A stretch of 64,000 nt of DNA from Utricularia gibba (lineage: Eukaryota; Streptophyta; Magnoliopsida; Lamiales; Lentibulariaceae), in the NCBI GenBank assembly GCA_002189035.1, contig CM007990.1, forward strand, positions 558,001-622,000, in the 5' to 3' direction. The notes beneath the pieces were generated by a model that did not search any database, had not been told where the DNA came from, and saw only the letters and a list, made by a program, of their open reading frames with translations. Below are positions 35,973 through 53,013 of this stretch, piece after piece (position 1 is the first letter of the stretch; each line of letters begins with the position of its first letter). The translations under genes and the position numbers were made by a program.

Positions 35973-36797
35973 ATGTTAACTGCCACCTCCGACGGGCCGG
36001 ACGGCGGGTCCGGGACGGCAATCCCGAAAACCTCTTCTGCTGGGGCTACTAGCACTGGGCAGCAAGGTAAGAAGCCATCCGCCAAGGACCGACACAGTAA
36101 AGTCGACGGCCGCGGCCGCCGCATCCGCATGCCTATAATCTGTGCAGCTAGGGTGTTTCAGCTTACGCGTGAGTTGGGTCACAAGTCTGATGGTCAGACA
36201 ATCGAGTGGCTGCTTCGTCAGGCTGAGCCCTCGATTATCGCCGCCACCGGTACTGGAACGACTCCGGCGAGTTTCTCGACGGTGGCCTCTTCTGGGGCGC
36301 GGAATTCGTCGTCGTCCATGTCCGTTTCGTTTGACCACAAGCCGGTTTCGCATTCTTTACTGACGCCATCTCCTGCTCCGTTTATCCTCGGAAAGCGTCT
36401 TCGTCAAGAAGATGACGGTGCCCATCACCGGGAGCTGGGTAAAGACGAGTCTGCTTCATCTTCTGCTGCTATTAGCCCCGCCGTGGCGACCGGAGGATTC
36501 TGGGCATTGCCAACTCGGCCTGATTTTGGCCAAGTTTGGAGCTTTACTCCACACCCAGATATCGTGGTTGCAGCAAGCCCGAATAGTTCGTCCCCTCAAC
36601 ATCATCATCAACAAACGCATTCATCTGCATTGAGATTTTTACAGCAGAATCACCAGCTGAGTGAAGCCTCTGCCGCCAGGGTCGGTAACTACTTACCCAT
36701 TGCCCAAGTTCATGGGCACCACCTCAATTTACTTGCCTCTCTCTCTGGGACTCCACCTCAATCCTCTGAACAGCGAAGAGAGACGGATGCTAATTGA
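35973..36797 (+). CDS. Class I TCP transcription factor, TCP21/CHE-like
   Basis: Intronless, 274 aa. The TCP bHLH domain occupies about residues 30-90 ([56 protein letters not shown]) and has the class I (PCF) spacing. Downstream, [27 protein letters not shown] and [11 protein letters not shown] with [10 protein letters not shown] follow the order of Arabidopsis TCP21 (CCA1 HIKING EXPEDITION) and TCP7. CHE represses the clock gene CCA1. An upstream in-frame ATG at 35901 would add 24 hydrophobic residues with no family match, so 35973 is preferred. Confidence 0.93.
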   Translation: MLTATSDGPDGGSGTAIPKTSSAGATSTGQQGKKPSAKDRHSKVDGRGRRIRMPIICAARVFQLTRELGHKSDGQTIEWLLRQAEPSIIAATGTGTTPASFSTVASSGARNSSSSMSVSFDHKPVSHSLLTPSPAPFILGKRLRQEDDGAHHRELGKDESASSSAAISPAVATGGFWALPTRPDFGQVWSFTPHPDIVVAASPNSSSPQHHHQQTHSSALRFLQQNHQLSEASAARVGNYLPIAQVHGHHLNLLASLSGTPPQSSEQRRETDAN

Positions 36798-37456
36798 ACT
36801 TATGATTGAATTGATTCTAATGTCCATATTTCAAGATCATTGTTCTTCTCATTTTGTTTTCCTGGCTGCGCCTTGGTTGTTTTGTTTAGACAACGCTCCC
36901 TTGATTGCAACCCAGCGCCGTGTTTCAAGTAGAATGCAGTCATTCATGAACTGGGAGAAATCAAATCTCGATCCAGTGTTTTGTATTTAGATTCAGAATG
37001 ATTTGTGTAGCTGATGCTATTAGCCCAATAAAGGAAATCACTGTGTTCTCATGGTTGAATTCAAGACACACCTCTCCGCTCCTCTACATGTTTTCTACTA
37101 AAGTTTCATGCTTTCGAAAAGGTCTTGCACATTTTCAGGTGAAAAGGAAGGTTGCTTACTGATACATGTGCAGATTCTTTACCTTTCTTGCACTTGTCGC
37201 CATCTCCTTGAGCTAAAGTTTCACTCTTTGCGCCACTAATTACCATCCTCCATCATTTGCTCGCCTTTTCCGAGTCATGCTGTTGCTTTTAGCTTGTTTT
37301 ATCTTCTACATTTCCCTGTAGTATTTAGGGTAGCTTTGTTTCTACCAGAAACAGCAAAGGGGGTTCTCAAGATTCACTTTTTTCTGTGTAGAACGGTCGT
37401 TATTCTGATGTGTACGTGGTACAGTTATCACATCCCTGTCAAAAGCATACCAGTAA
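36798..37456. other. 3' regions of the TCP and BRO1-domain genes
   Basis: Convergent spacer. Nothing coding is seen. AATAAA-type signals such as CCAATAAAGG near 37026-37034 may serve the TCP mRNA. Confidence 0.5.
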
Positions 37457-39566
37457 CTATACTGTAGCAACACCGGTGGAGCTTTTATCCGATGATGCAC
37501 CTTCACACCAGCAAACGTCCACAGAGGGCAGCTGGTACTCGTCTGGTTTCAGGGCCAATGCGAAATCAGGCAATGTTGGCACAGACTCGATGCTCCTGCA
37601 CGAAAAAGCATTCCCACTTAGCTTCATTCCCATTTACTCTACCTGCAAAAGAAGCCATTGATACAGACTTCATTCAGCTGGCACTTACCTTGTATGTGCG
37701 TAGAGATCCTTGTTGATTCGAACCTTGCTGGAGGCGTCTGAGGAGATCTTCTCAGAAAGATACTTCATGGTTCCCCAAAGGGGAGGATTCCTGTTCAAAA
37801 AGTGGCAATGCAACGGCTTATAGAGCAGCTTCTAGCTACAAAAAACCAGGCAGACACAAGGTTTTACCTAGACAGAGGCAGAGAAAAATGGAAAGCATCA
37901 CCTCTCTTCTTCCCTTCTTTCAGATACTCATCAGCAGCTTTCAGAGCTGCTGTAGCCATTCCATGGGACTTCTCTGTATTTCCCTCATCAAGAATCAGAC
38001 CGTGATAATAGTATGCTGCAGCCTACGATGACGAAAACAGGCAAAATGGATGCATAACTACATGTAGATTCTCATTCATATGGCTTCATTTTAGGATACC
38101 TTGGCTTCTGTGTGTTTCCACCTGATAAATAGCTTGTGTTTTTCACCCCAACCATTTGCTAACTGCAGGTTCATGATGTTGTCTTCAGCCTACGTAGTGA
38201 TCCCCAAGAATCACAAATTTGGGTGATGGTATAAAAGCAGAAGAGATGAGAAAACAATGAACTGCACCTGCTGCCAACATTTCACCATCTCACAGGCCAG
38301 TCTTCTCTTCACTGCCGTTGTCGCCTTCACACTGTCGATAGCGAGCCCGAGCTGAATGTCGACACCCTAACCATCAAAAACTCTTGTCACGAATGAAAAT
38401 CAACAGAAACCATAAGCTTATAACATGTTTGCAAGTAAACATCTAATGGGAGTACCTGACCAAGCGCTTGGAGGCAAAGTGCACGTAATGTTCCTTCATG
38501 AAGGTCTAATGGAAGCTTTCGTCTGTAGAAGATAAGGTGATTAGGCCATTAACTCTTTCCTATGCTAAATGATACTTACAGTAAAAGGAAGATATAGCTG
38601 CCTGGTTTCGTTGGGAAGTTGTGGAAGAACATGCTGAACTGCACAGTCAAGGTAACCAGCTGCTTTTAAGAAAATATCGACAGAAGCACGCCGGTTCCCT
38701 GTTGAAATTGCATATGAAGAATGTTGAAATCACTGATACAGGAATAAAGCATACTTGGGAGTCTGAAAGCTACCTTCTGAGACCTTTGTTTGGTAGCCAT
38801 CTATGGCTGTTCTTGGAAGCAGTACGAAATTAGCTTGTGATAAGGATAACGCCGCCATCAAGTGCAAAACTGAAAGCACTTCATACCAAGCATTGGATAT
38901 TGCAGTTTCCTGTGCAGAGAATATGGATAACTGAACAAGGGGAGATTCTGCAGGATACAAGTCACGATAAATGATCTAACCTCTACTGTATCTTCTTGAT
39001 TTACCCAAACAAACTGAGTTTTGTGCTGTAAAGGACAAGCTGCAAAACTAAAACTTGTGATGCGACCTCAAGTGATGATCAAGTATCAACCCCAAATTTC
39101 AAGTATTGCTTCTGAAAACAGGAGCATATTGATACAACTCTACCCTTTCAACTTCTAAATTCAAAACTAGTCCCCATTCAACAAAGTAAAGTCACATGAA
39201 ACATTTCCAGCGTGGACTTGAGTTCGGTCATTCAAGGAACTTACCATCTTTAACCAATCCCAGCAAAGCAGGCAAGTAGTCTTCCAGAGCTTGAAGAAGA
39301 TCCACCAAAATTGAACCATGCTGAGTAGAAGTCCTTCTCGTTGCGGCCATTGTTGTAGCTCCTTGAGCCATCAAAGCAACTACTCTAGTTCTCAGAGCAG
39401 AAAGGCGCTCAACTAAGCTTACACTCAGATGATCACTGAGGGAAAGGGAGAAATCAACTGGCTTCGGCATTCGGAAGCCAGGAACATATACAATAACTTC
39501 TCCAATCTTAGTTGGTGTCCTCCTGTTTGAACCAGCATCCTCTGGAGTCGATACACAGCACCCCAT
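37457..39566 (-). CDS. BRO1-domain protein (BROX/ALIX-like), lipid-anchored N-terminus
   Basis: Ten exons: 39566-39245, 39039-38981, 38909-38774, 38698-38602, 38522-38456, 38366-38268, 38189-38100, 38022-37868, 37790-37689, 37595-37457 (421 aa). Plant members of this family are annotated as endosomal-targeting BRO1-like proteins, and BRO1 domains bind ESCRT-III in multivesicular-body sorting. The segments FSLSLSDHLSVSLVERLSAL, TQFVWVNQED, ISNAWYEVLSVLHLMA, HEGTLRALCLQALGQ, AYYYHGLILDEGNTEKSHG and WGTMKYLSEKI give strong matches. MGCCVST predicts myristoylation of Gly2 and palmitoylation of Cys3/4. The frame requires exon 4 to end at a GC donor (38601-38600). A leader intron ending just before the ATG is likely. 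Confidence 0.88.
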
Positions 39567-42265
39567 TGCCTATTGATTCCTATAGCTGACAAAAAGATCC
39601 CTATGAACTCCCGTTGAATGACTCCATTAAACAAGAGACAACAGGAGCAAAAGAGGGGAGTAGTTCTGCCTCTGATGTTTGTCACAATACATTTGCAAAA
39701 CCAGTATGAATGGAAGGAAATTACAAAGCAATCATGAGTGTTGGAACTATTATAACGAACTTGACAGCTGAAGCATATGATTAACCTACTTTCTGGATGC
39801 ACACCATATGATTCAAATGCAGAAAACTACATTCAAACAAGGTAAATTAACCAAAAGATACCCCAATATGGCATCAAGGTCACATGAAAGTTGGGCCAAA
39901 AGCGAAGCTTCTCCACCTAAGAACCGACTTTTTTTGCAAGTTTTCCGTGAAGTTAGTTTAACCCAGAAAGCATCAGGTTCCAACAAAAAACACTCTTTCC
40001 AACATTAGAGATGTCATCAAGCAAGCCTTTCCCGCGTTTATTCTTTTAGCTTTTTATACTTTTATAATGCAAGTATTGCAACAAAGAGAAGAAATCAAAC
40101 TTTCAAATTGTGCAGCTCCCTTCCCAAAAATACCCCACCCCATCAACATACCTAGAAATAGAAGCAGTGAAAGGGAAAAAAAAGGCCACAACCAGAATAA
40201 AGTCGTTATCAGCCTGAAACTCTCCAAGTTTGGAGCTTGAATAAAGCAGAGAGTGAATCTTCCAAAATCGCATTAGAATTCGCGCAACCCACAAAAGAAA
40301 CTCCACAGAAACAGGAAAAAGAGAGTAATGACATGGGAAAAAGAGAGAATTCAGACTTCACAGAAACTTGCACGTATCAATAGAGTGAAGTTCAGGGCAA
40401 GTAGTCCCGTAACTGGTACGAGATTAAACAACTGTTCTGTTGCATCCAAATCTACAGAAACCTACATTAAATACAGGCTCAGAAACCCACCAAGTAACCG
40501 GTACGAACGACCAGAAAAGCATTTCAAAAGTCCCCTCAAGGTGAAGTACCAGATGTCGTCTGTCGAGGAGCTGTGGCGCCAAGTCAAAACTTTTACGTCA
40601 CAACACGAAGCCCCCACCAGGTTCTCGACACCTTTCTAACCTCACATGGATTGTTTACTACCCAGAAAAATCCTCGTCACAGAAGCCACGTCCTGTCCTA
40701 AGCCTGCAGTTATCACAAGTCCTCCAAAAATCATGCCCCCCAATCTTCCTTCATCCCCCATCAACCATTTTCAGTGCCCTCCCCAACCATGAGCTTCCAT
40801 CAAGAAATTGAAGTGCAACAGTAAAATACATCTAGAATCTTCATACCAAATGAACCCAACTTACCATATTATCATCGTTTTACTGTTTTTTTTTCAAAAT
40901 TCAAAATTGATATATTACATTAAGTTTAATAAAAATTATGTGATTTATTTAAATTATAAAATAAATTTTAATTAAACACACACATATATAAATTTATAAA
41001 AAAATCAAATTCTATATGAATTTAGTGTATCAGAAAAAAAACCCAATATTCTCAATTCACTATTTTCATACAATTAATGGAAAAACAACATTAATTTATT
41101 AAAATAATAATATAATTCATTTTAAATACGTGAATAATATTTATATTAATTAATAATTTTCATGCATTAGGGTGCAATTGATGAATGGAAAAGCATTTAT
41201 TGTTCACGTACGGGTGCTATATGCCTATTGGGTGGACTCTCTTTTTGTATTTAGAAAAAAATGATGGATTAATTAATGCTAATTGCGCAGATTAGATTTC
41301 TTAAGAGAATATCTTCAACACTTGGTACGTCTAATCATTAACCTTTGACTTCAACCGCATTCATTTCAATCCACCATCATCATCCCCTCGAACACATTTT
41401 TTTTCCCAATTTTTTTGACTTGTTTAATTTAGATTTCCGATTTTATTGAAATAATAGTAAATTAAAACACTTCTAATTTTACCAAAAAAGAATAACATAA
41501 AATTTTAAGGAATTATGTGTCTAAAGTTGTTACAACTCACACTCTTCTAATATGATATTAATCATGCATTTATATTCTACTCTACTTATACACTCAAGGT
41601 TATGATTAGATGCTCCAAATTCTAACTATTGGCATGTACTTGAGTTTGGACTCAAATATCAAATATCATGTTTTACATACATTTTATATGATATTATTTC
41701 TTTCGAATATTTAATTTATATAATTTTATATTTTCTTTTTCGAAGAAAAAATGTTATATAAAATTAATGAGATTACTCTCTTTAAACAAATCTCTTGATC
41801 TATTAATAATCAATGTGATATAAATCTTTGACCTTATTATTTATGAAATGTTTTCTAAAAATAGAAACTATTTTTAGTTTTTTTTTAAATCATGATAATT
41901 ACGAAAGTACTCTAAAATATATTGGATGATAATTAAATTAATGTTCTTAGGTTAATCCAGCTAATATATTAAATAATTCAAAATTAAGAGGTTGAATTGG
42001 GGAAATGGTGCCGACAACCCGATAGCCCAATTGACAAATATAGCTTGAAATAAATAAATAAAATCAGAAAAAAGAAAAAGAAAACTGTGGGTTTTGGTTT
42101 TATTGGGCCGGAAAGCGGTGAAAGCCCAGTACTGAAGTTGTTTTTCAAATTCTCACCTTTGTTTCCGAACGTTGTCCGTTGCTCTGGATCTAGCCGTTTT
42201 GCTTGAACTTGGAGCCGCTCGGTTTGCTTCCACCATCGACGGTATCGTTCCTCAGCACAAGTCGG
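39567..42265. promoter_or_regulatory. Divergent BRO1-gene/CDT1 spacer (2.7 kb)
   Basis: 39567-40860 has balanced composition and probably holds leader exon(s) and a leader intron of the BRO1-domain gene. 40880-42060 is AT-rich with no gene. A site II element TGGGCC lies at 42104-42109 before CDT1. Confidence 0.45.
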
Positions 42266-44159
42266 ATGGAGGAGCCATGGAAAGGGGAAATGGAGAGCGT
42301 TAATGATTTGAATTGCAGTTTTTACTCGCCGACGCCGCCGAGAAACAAGGAAACATCAATCAACAAAGTCGTGGAGGAGTCCGCGGAGGCTCTCAAGAAG
42401 TGGGTTGCTGCGTACTCGTCTATTTGCCAGAGAGATTAACGTGATTTTTCATTCTAATTCCATCAATTTTTGGCGGTTTTCAGGTATGGGGAATTACTTG
42501 ACATTTTTCATGGCATGACGTGCTCAATAAGGCTCCTGGGTTTAAAGAAGAGAATGCCTACGTTTCAAAGAATTAGCAGACAAGTTGAAATACTCACCGG
42601 AAGGTATGTTTTCTCTTGTTTTACATGAGAATCTTTTTGAAGCGGGAGGGAAATTGAAGATATGCGCGGCTGTTTGGAAGCTGATTTAAGTGGCTTTCGT
42701 GAATCAGGGAGTTTTCCTGCACGCTCCTTGCGCAGATAAAGCACTTGCTTCCTGAAGCAGTTCAGATTGAGAAGATTCTCTTGCATGATCTTGAACTCAA
42801 ATGCATGAGGCCAGATATGAAGATATGGTTTCATCTTGATGTTGTAAGCGATCATGAAGAAGTGTCTGTGTTTGTGGCTCTGAGGAAGCTTTTCTGCTCC
42901 AGGCTTAGAGAGTATCATTCGGCACATCCGGATGTAAGTTTGCTTTTCGTTGTTCATGTTACATCATGTGAACTAGTTTGGTTTCCAGCTGAAAGACAGA
43001 TAGTTTGAAAACAAACTTGTTCAGAGATGTGAGGTCTGCAAATTCATGGTATTTGTACTCCCTTTTCCCTGTCCATGAAGTGGCAAGTTTTTACTAGCTG
43101 TTGCTGCTCAGCTTATGTTGATTCTTGCTCCTGTCTGATTACCTTAATCCTCAGTTTCTGTTATCACTAACAGGCAGTTGATATACCTGAAGCTGAACTA
43201 CCAGTTCCATTCTACCGGAAAATAGTCTCCATGAAGGAGAACTTGCTGCCGGACAACTTGACCGATGGGGTTAATGAAATGGATGATGTTTGTAATCCAA
43301 CTCATCTCCCCTCTTCCTTTGTAAGGAAATTCTCAGGGAAGACATGTGCTCCTATTATGGAGAAGACGGATATCTCTGTTGCTGCTCACCCTTGTGATAC
43401 TGATGGAGAGATTGATGTGCCTGGGTTGCTCCCCCGTCTTTCCCCCAATATTGTATGCGAGAACACTCCTCTGAAACCCGTGAAAGGGATTGAAGTTGCA
43501 ACGCCATCACTTTCTACACCGATGAGACCAATTTCAACAGGATCAGTACTCAGCTGTGAAGATGAGAACAAGAAAAACACAAGTGCAACGAATGAGCAGG
43601 GCACTAGATCTGCCAAGAAGTCATTAACGTTTTATGGGATGGATGGAGAAAAGGATGTGCTGCCTCACAAGAAAATATCTACTCGTTCATCTGACTTTGT
43701 CATCATGATTCATCAAGTATTCAAGGCTGCCGACTTCTGCTCACTTACAAAGGGAGAGCTGGTTCACAAGATTATCATGAACAAACTTGACCTCATTGAT
43801 CCATGTAAGTTCGATGATCAACTTTCTGACATGATCCTGTATATATATTTTGACACTCGGTATGATTCTTTAGCTGAGGTTGAAATGCAAGTGGAGCGCA
43901 TCGAGAAGCTTGTTCCAGATTGGCTTTGTAAAAAACTGCTCCACAGTGGTGACCTTATATACAAGTAAAAATTCTCATTCTTCCCACTGTGCGAACTTCT
44001 AGTTCTAGGTGCTCAGTACACAGCATATTGGAAACATTTGAGAATTTACAAGTCAGGCAAATCTGGCTACTGCGATTTTGTTAATATGCCTTCTTCCTTT
44101 GCAGACTGAAGACAGTTTCAGATCTCAATTCTGTATGTGAAATGGTTGATGCTTCATGA
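42266..44159 (+). CDS. CDT1: Replication licensing factor CDT1
   Basis: Five exons: 42266-42399, 42484-42603, 42708-42933, 43174-43964, 44105-44159 (441 aa). CDT1 works with CDC6 and ORC to load the MCM2-7 helicase at origins; Arabidopsis CDT1a also affects plastid division. The CDT1 fold is visible as YGELLDIFHGMTCSIRLLG, MPTFQRISRQVEILTGR, HLLPEAVQIEKILL and the DIPEAELPVPFY strand. A variable linker with S/T-P sites (SPTPP, CENTPLKP, LSTPMRP) suits CDK control. The C-terminal winged-helix region (FCSLTKGELVHKII, VERIEKLVPDWL) ends SDLNSVCEMVD. The ATG at 42266 was chosen because no ATG precedes it in frame. Confidence 0.93.
42469..42476 (+). promoter_or_regulatory. E2F-like site TTTGGCGG in CDT1 intron 1
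   Basis: Matches TTTSSCGS, the E2F/DP consensus, a few bases before the acceptor of intron 1. CDT1 genes are known E2F targets. A functional role at this position is inferred. Confidence 0.35.
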
Positions 44160-44398
44160 TTAGGTACTCCTTGTGAGCTGGATTGTTTTCAACTAATGCT
44201 TTCGTTCCAGTAAATACTGTGGATCCACTATCTTTGCAGGCTCGTAGCCGTTCTCACTCGGGCAATGCTGTGGATCAGAGCTTTGAAGTGATCCTTCATA
44301 CTTAACCCTCACATTTAACTCCCTCTAGAAATATGTGCAAATGGAAACTCTGATACTTGACTGATATATTTTACTTGGAAAATGTCTGCCTCCGTAAC
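44160..44398. other. Short convergent CDT1/RAP spacer
   Basis: Only 239 bp separate the two stop codons, so the 3' UTRs probably overlap. Confidence 0.5.
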
Positions 44399-46495
44399 TT
44401 ACTGTGACAGTTCTAAATTCACTATGCTGCTGCTATTGCCATTTACACTTGAAAGTAGCCCTCTTAGGTAGCCTAGTTGCTGAGATTCTCCTTGGAGTTC
44501 TTCCCACTGCAGCAACACCATACACAGAAACAGGTTTCAGCATAGGAACTCTTAAATTTTATGTAAACATTTCATTCAAGTCGTAAAATTGGCACGAAAG
44601 AACTCACTTCTTGATGAGATACAGATATGAGCTTCCAACCGGCAGCATTCATGCAGCGCCGTTTGAGCACAGTATGTCCTAGTGGAGCTCCTGCAATGGT
44701 ATCATGCAGCAGTCAGTTTGAGGTAAGTGCAGGTTTGGAGATTTTAGATATAAATGATAAGAAGCCAGACCGGAGTTCCGGAGAAATGAGTTGGGCCATC
44801 GATTTCCAGTGCAACTTTCCGATCAACCCAGGCAGCATCCAAAGTGTACCCCTCCACATTAAACTCTTTCACCCAATCTAAACCAGTGCTGACAAGGAGA
44901 CGCAAAACCTCCTTTTGGAAGGAGGAAGTCACCTTCTGGTTGAACTTCCTTGTTTTTCTGGCAACAGCAGTACTGTTCTCTAGTTCTCTGGGCATAGACA
45001 GCTGAAGATGTGGATATTCCAGTCTGAGACAGAGATCCACAAGATGAAGCTGTGATGCAAAGACAATATCCCTCTTGTATTGATCAGAAATCTGGTCTTC
45101 GCATTGGCAGAGCTCTCTCCAAATATGCAAGAAGTATGGCCGATCCAACTGTCCCAGAACAGCGTAAGACCAACATATGTTACCCATCTGATCTCTTTCA
45201 AGGATCTGCTGTTGCTGCTGTTCATTCTTGAGCGTACTGTCAAGAGCCTCAAGCAGGGGCTCTGCAGGCTCGCACAGTGAAGCAAAAGCCCACAAGACTT
45301 GGACGATTTCTTGTGGCTGAAAGGTGTGGATTATTTCTGAGGCTCTCAAGGAAAGTTCTGAGAAGAGATGAGGAGCAGAATGCCGCATAGAAGCAAATGC
45401 TCCGGCCAAATTCGCAACATTCTGCGAGTTGAATCCGGTCACTTTCGCCATAGCTACTTCAGCAACTCTGTCCATTTCAGATAAGTACAGCAGCTCGCCT
45501 CCGATCTTCGACAACGCCCAAGCGATGTTAGAAACGCCTTGTGGTGAGCAATCAGGCAAGGCGACCATGGCCATTCCGACGAGCATCGACATCTCTCGTT
45601 TACGAGCAAATGCAAGCCTGTTAGAACTGATCATGGACACTTTCTCCATGTTCTTGGCTATTCTGTGTAGTGCTGTGGCTATGTTTAATGGAGACAGTGG
45701 CGAAGGGCTGAGGCCTTTCGCGACGGCGACGATCATATCGGCGGTGATGTCGAGCACTTGTTCAGCTGTCTGTGCTTCAACAATGGACTTGTTCAACTTG
45801 ATTTCTTTCGCTCTATCAGAAGCACCTGAAAACTGTGACAGTCTCTGAACGAACACTTCCTTTGCCTTCTCCTTCCTTTCCTCGAACATCCCATCGGCAA
45901 GTAGACCGACGGTTCTGCGAAGGGTGCCTATCGGCGGATCAACGTCCAGTTGTTCTTCAATGCCGAAATCAAGATCGTCGTCATCGTCTTCATCCTCGTC
46001 GGAGTTGGATTTCTCGAAATCCGATTGCTTACTCTTCTTCTTTTTCTTCCTCTTTTTATCCTGTGTAACCATGCTCTTCATTTTCGCAGATAATCCCCTG
46101 GCCTCGATCGACTTCAAAGCAATTTTTCGTGCCCTAACGCACCAATCCATTTTCTCAGCTTCTGGCAACAATCTGGATTCGGGTACCTTCTTATTCTTCT
46201 TCTTTTGTGCGTCTTCGGGAGGGAGAAAACTTCGATTTGGCCCATTCTCCCCGAGAAAAATCGCCTCCCAATTTGCTTCAGAAATACTTGAACTTTCGCC
46301 CGCCGCCTCCTCGCCGTCGTCCACGGAATCCAGAGTTGGGACCGTCCGGAAATTGCCATCAGGAGTGACAGGTTTCACACTACAGCGCTTCCGAAATGCA
46401 GAGGTGAAGCGAACTGAAGGACGAAGAACGGAGAACGAAGGTGTGAGGGGTTTCGGAGAGGGAAGCCATGAGCTGAGCAACGAAGATGCTTCCAT
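44399..46495 (-). pseudogene. RAP: RAP-domain plastid RNA-processing factor, 1-base frameshift before the RAP domain end
   Basis: Three exons: 46495-44771, 44690-44608, 44506-44399. Arabidopsis RAP is a chloroplast OPR-repeat protein needed for 16S rRNA 5' maturation. A Ser/Arg-rich transit peptide (MEASSLLSSWLPSP) is followed by a charged Lys-rich segment, helical OPR-like repeats (PQGVSNIAWALSKIG, NVANLAGAFASM, EIVQVLWAFASLC) and the RAP domain (VALEIDGPTHF). Exon 2 gives APLGHTVLKRR and exon 3 WEELQGESQQLGYLR, both family-typical. They are out of frame by one: the coding sum is 1916 nt. One extra base at the G pair 44780-44781 (plus strand) would turn FSGTP into the family sequence FSRNSG and join all exons (638 aa). 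As given, the protein loses the end of its RAP domain. The upstream ATG at 46537 is in frame but less likely. Confidence 0.85.
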
Positions 46496-46645
46496 GGATA
46501 AGATTTCGATTCCTTCGTATCTGTTAGGCCAAAGCATTCAGCCATTTAGGTTTCGTGCATTCCGTTATCGTACTTTTATGACATTTATGCCCTTAGATTT
46601 TCGCGTATATAAATTGAGATTTACAACAGTCCTTGCACAAAGGAA
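46496..46645. promoter_or_regulatory. Compact bidirectional promoter, RAP / short gene
   Basis: Only 150 bp lie between the RAP start codon and the divergent start at 46646. It must hold both promoters and leaders if both genes are real. Confidence 0.4.
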
Positions 46646-47010
46646 ATGATGCTGAATTCGCCGGTACACGCCGTAGCCTCTCTTCGCTCTCCCTGGTTTC
46701 CTTGCTCTTTGCTCCCTCGAGTAAGCTTCCTTTTATCTGTTCATCACTCGTTACGCAAGATCGTTGGCTAATCTTCTGCATTTTTTTGTATCTAGTTTCT
46801 ACAGGAGAAGATTCGGGGAGCGACAATGGCGTTTTCCTGGCGAAATTAGTTATGAATTTGGTGATTTTGTTTTGTCTGAGAGTTTCCGCTGATCTGTTGA
46901 ATTTTCAGGCGGTGGTGCCGGAGAAGGAATTCAGGGTAAAAGTGGATTTGGAAACGATGGAATACGCTTACGTAGGAGCAAACAATAAGCACGATCCATA
47001 TTATCCGTAG
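46646..47010 (+). CDS. Unidentified short protein, possibly plastid-targeted
   Basis: Tentative two-exon model: 46646-46720 and 46909-47010 (58 aa), with clean GT and AG sites. Exon 1 (MMLNSPVHAVASLRSPWFPC) looks like an organelle-targeting leader. Exon 2 reads VVPEKEFRVKVDLETMEYAY and ends DPYYP before TAG. I do not recognise a family. An open block at about 47451-47571 (ITYSSLMQPPAEALARI, FYRGKKRNPIGPGPNYKG) looks coding and might be a further exon, but I could not join it in frame to exon 2 except through a donor at 46973, which would skip the last part of exon 2. Treat the gene structure as unresolved. Confidence 0.4.
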
Positions 47011-47846
47011 TACGCTCGCTCCTTAAACTCCCACTGCCTTCTTCGATACAGAAATTCTGGATGATTGTGCTTTTGTGCGTGTGAAAACTCCGTTAATGGT
47101 GATCAATTAACTAGATTGTTCGCTCTGCTTTTCTTTAGTTCCGGTCTGCAACTCTTCTTGCTAGATTATTGTTCGCTGATGCTTTCACGTTGCTCACAAA
47201 CTGAAAAACCGAAAACAAAACTGTTGTTCTACAGCATTCAAGAAGCAAATGGTGAATGAACTACACGGGGATTGTTCAGTCAATGAAGGTGCAGGCGGTA
47301 TTCTCTAGCTTGACAACCTCCATTCGAATGGGACGATGATTCATCGTCTTCTTCTATGTTGTTCTATGCTTGGATTTGAACACTGGCATTGATATTATTA
47401 TCTTAAAGGTTGCCTCATGGTCCCCTGGTTTGTTTTTTTTGCTTGGCAGATAACGTACTCGTCATTGATGCAACCGCCAGCAGAAGCCCTTGCCCGAATA
47501 AAAGAGGGCGGTGCTAGTTTCTATCGGGGCAAGAAGCGGAATCCGATTGGGCCTGGACCCAATTACAAAGGTATGACCCGACACAGTTCTGTTTATCATT
47601 TGAAAATGGACTAAAGCTTGGACAAAGGCCCAACATGACTATTTTTTTTCTTTGTTTATTTACATTGAACCTGTAGTTCTATTTAAAGAAAGAAGAGGGG
47701 TGAAAAGCCGGAGTGCTTGGAATGTGTAGAGCCTCACAAAGCTTGTGGTGAAAAGAACAATGGATCACTTCTGTTTTTGCACCAAGCATCAACCAATTCC
47801 CATTGCGATTCTAATTCTAACCTCCGTTCATTCACCCTCCACAACC
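47011..47846 (+). other. Spacer with an orphan coding-like block, AGD15 promoter
   Basis: An open, proline- and lysine-rich stretch at 47451-47571 is preceded by a TTGGCAG acceptor and followed by a GTATG donor, so it looks like an internal exon of the preceding gene. The rest is T-rich and noncoding in appearance. Confidence 0.4.
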
Positions 47847-48999
<1,153 letters not shown>

Positions 49000-49191
49000 T
49001 TCCTCCCTCTCGATGGGCCACTTTCGACGACTGTCGGTTTCCCTGACTAACAACTAACTGCTTTCATCCTCCTCTGAGTGCATAACTTGAGTTGGGTGCT
49101 TAACCATCTTCCACCATTGTTTGGTGTTTCAGGACTCGGGGAGGAGGAGAGCAAGCTGGTGGACAGAACAAAGCAGAGCTCATCATGCCGT

Positions 49192-49197
49192 AATAAA
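49192..49197 (+). terminator. AATAAA poly(A) signal for AGD15
   Basis: AATAAA lies 193 bp after the AGD15 stop codon and 21 bp before the convergent PAO1 stop. Confidence 0.5.
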
Positions 49198-49217
49198 GCT
49201 TTTTGTTTGTGAATATA

Positions 49218-53013
<3,796 letters not shown>

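Noticed and set aside
45924-46649. 241-codon plus-strand frame
   Set aside because: Antisense to RAP exon 1; poly-Ser and poly-Phe runs mirror poly-Asp/Glu and poly-Lys codons.
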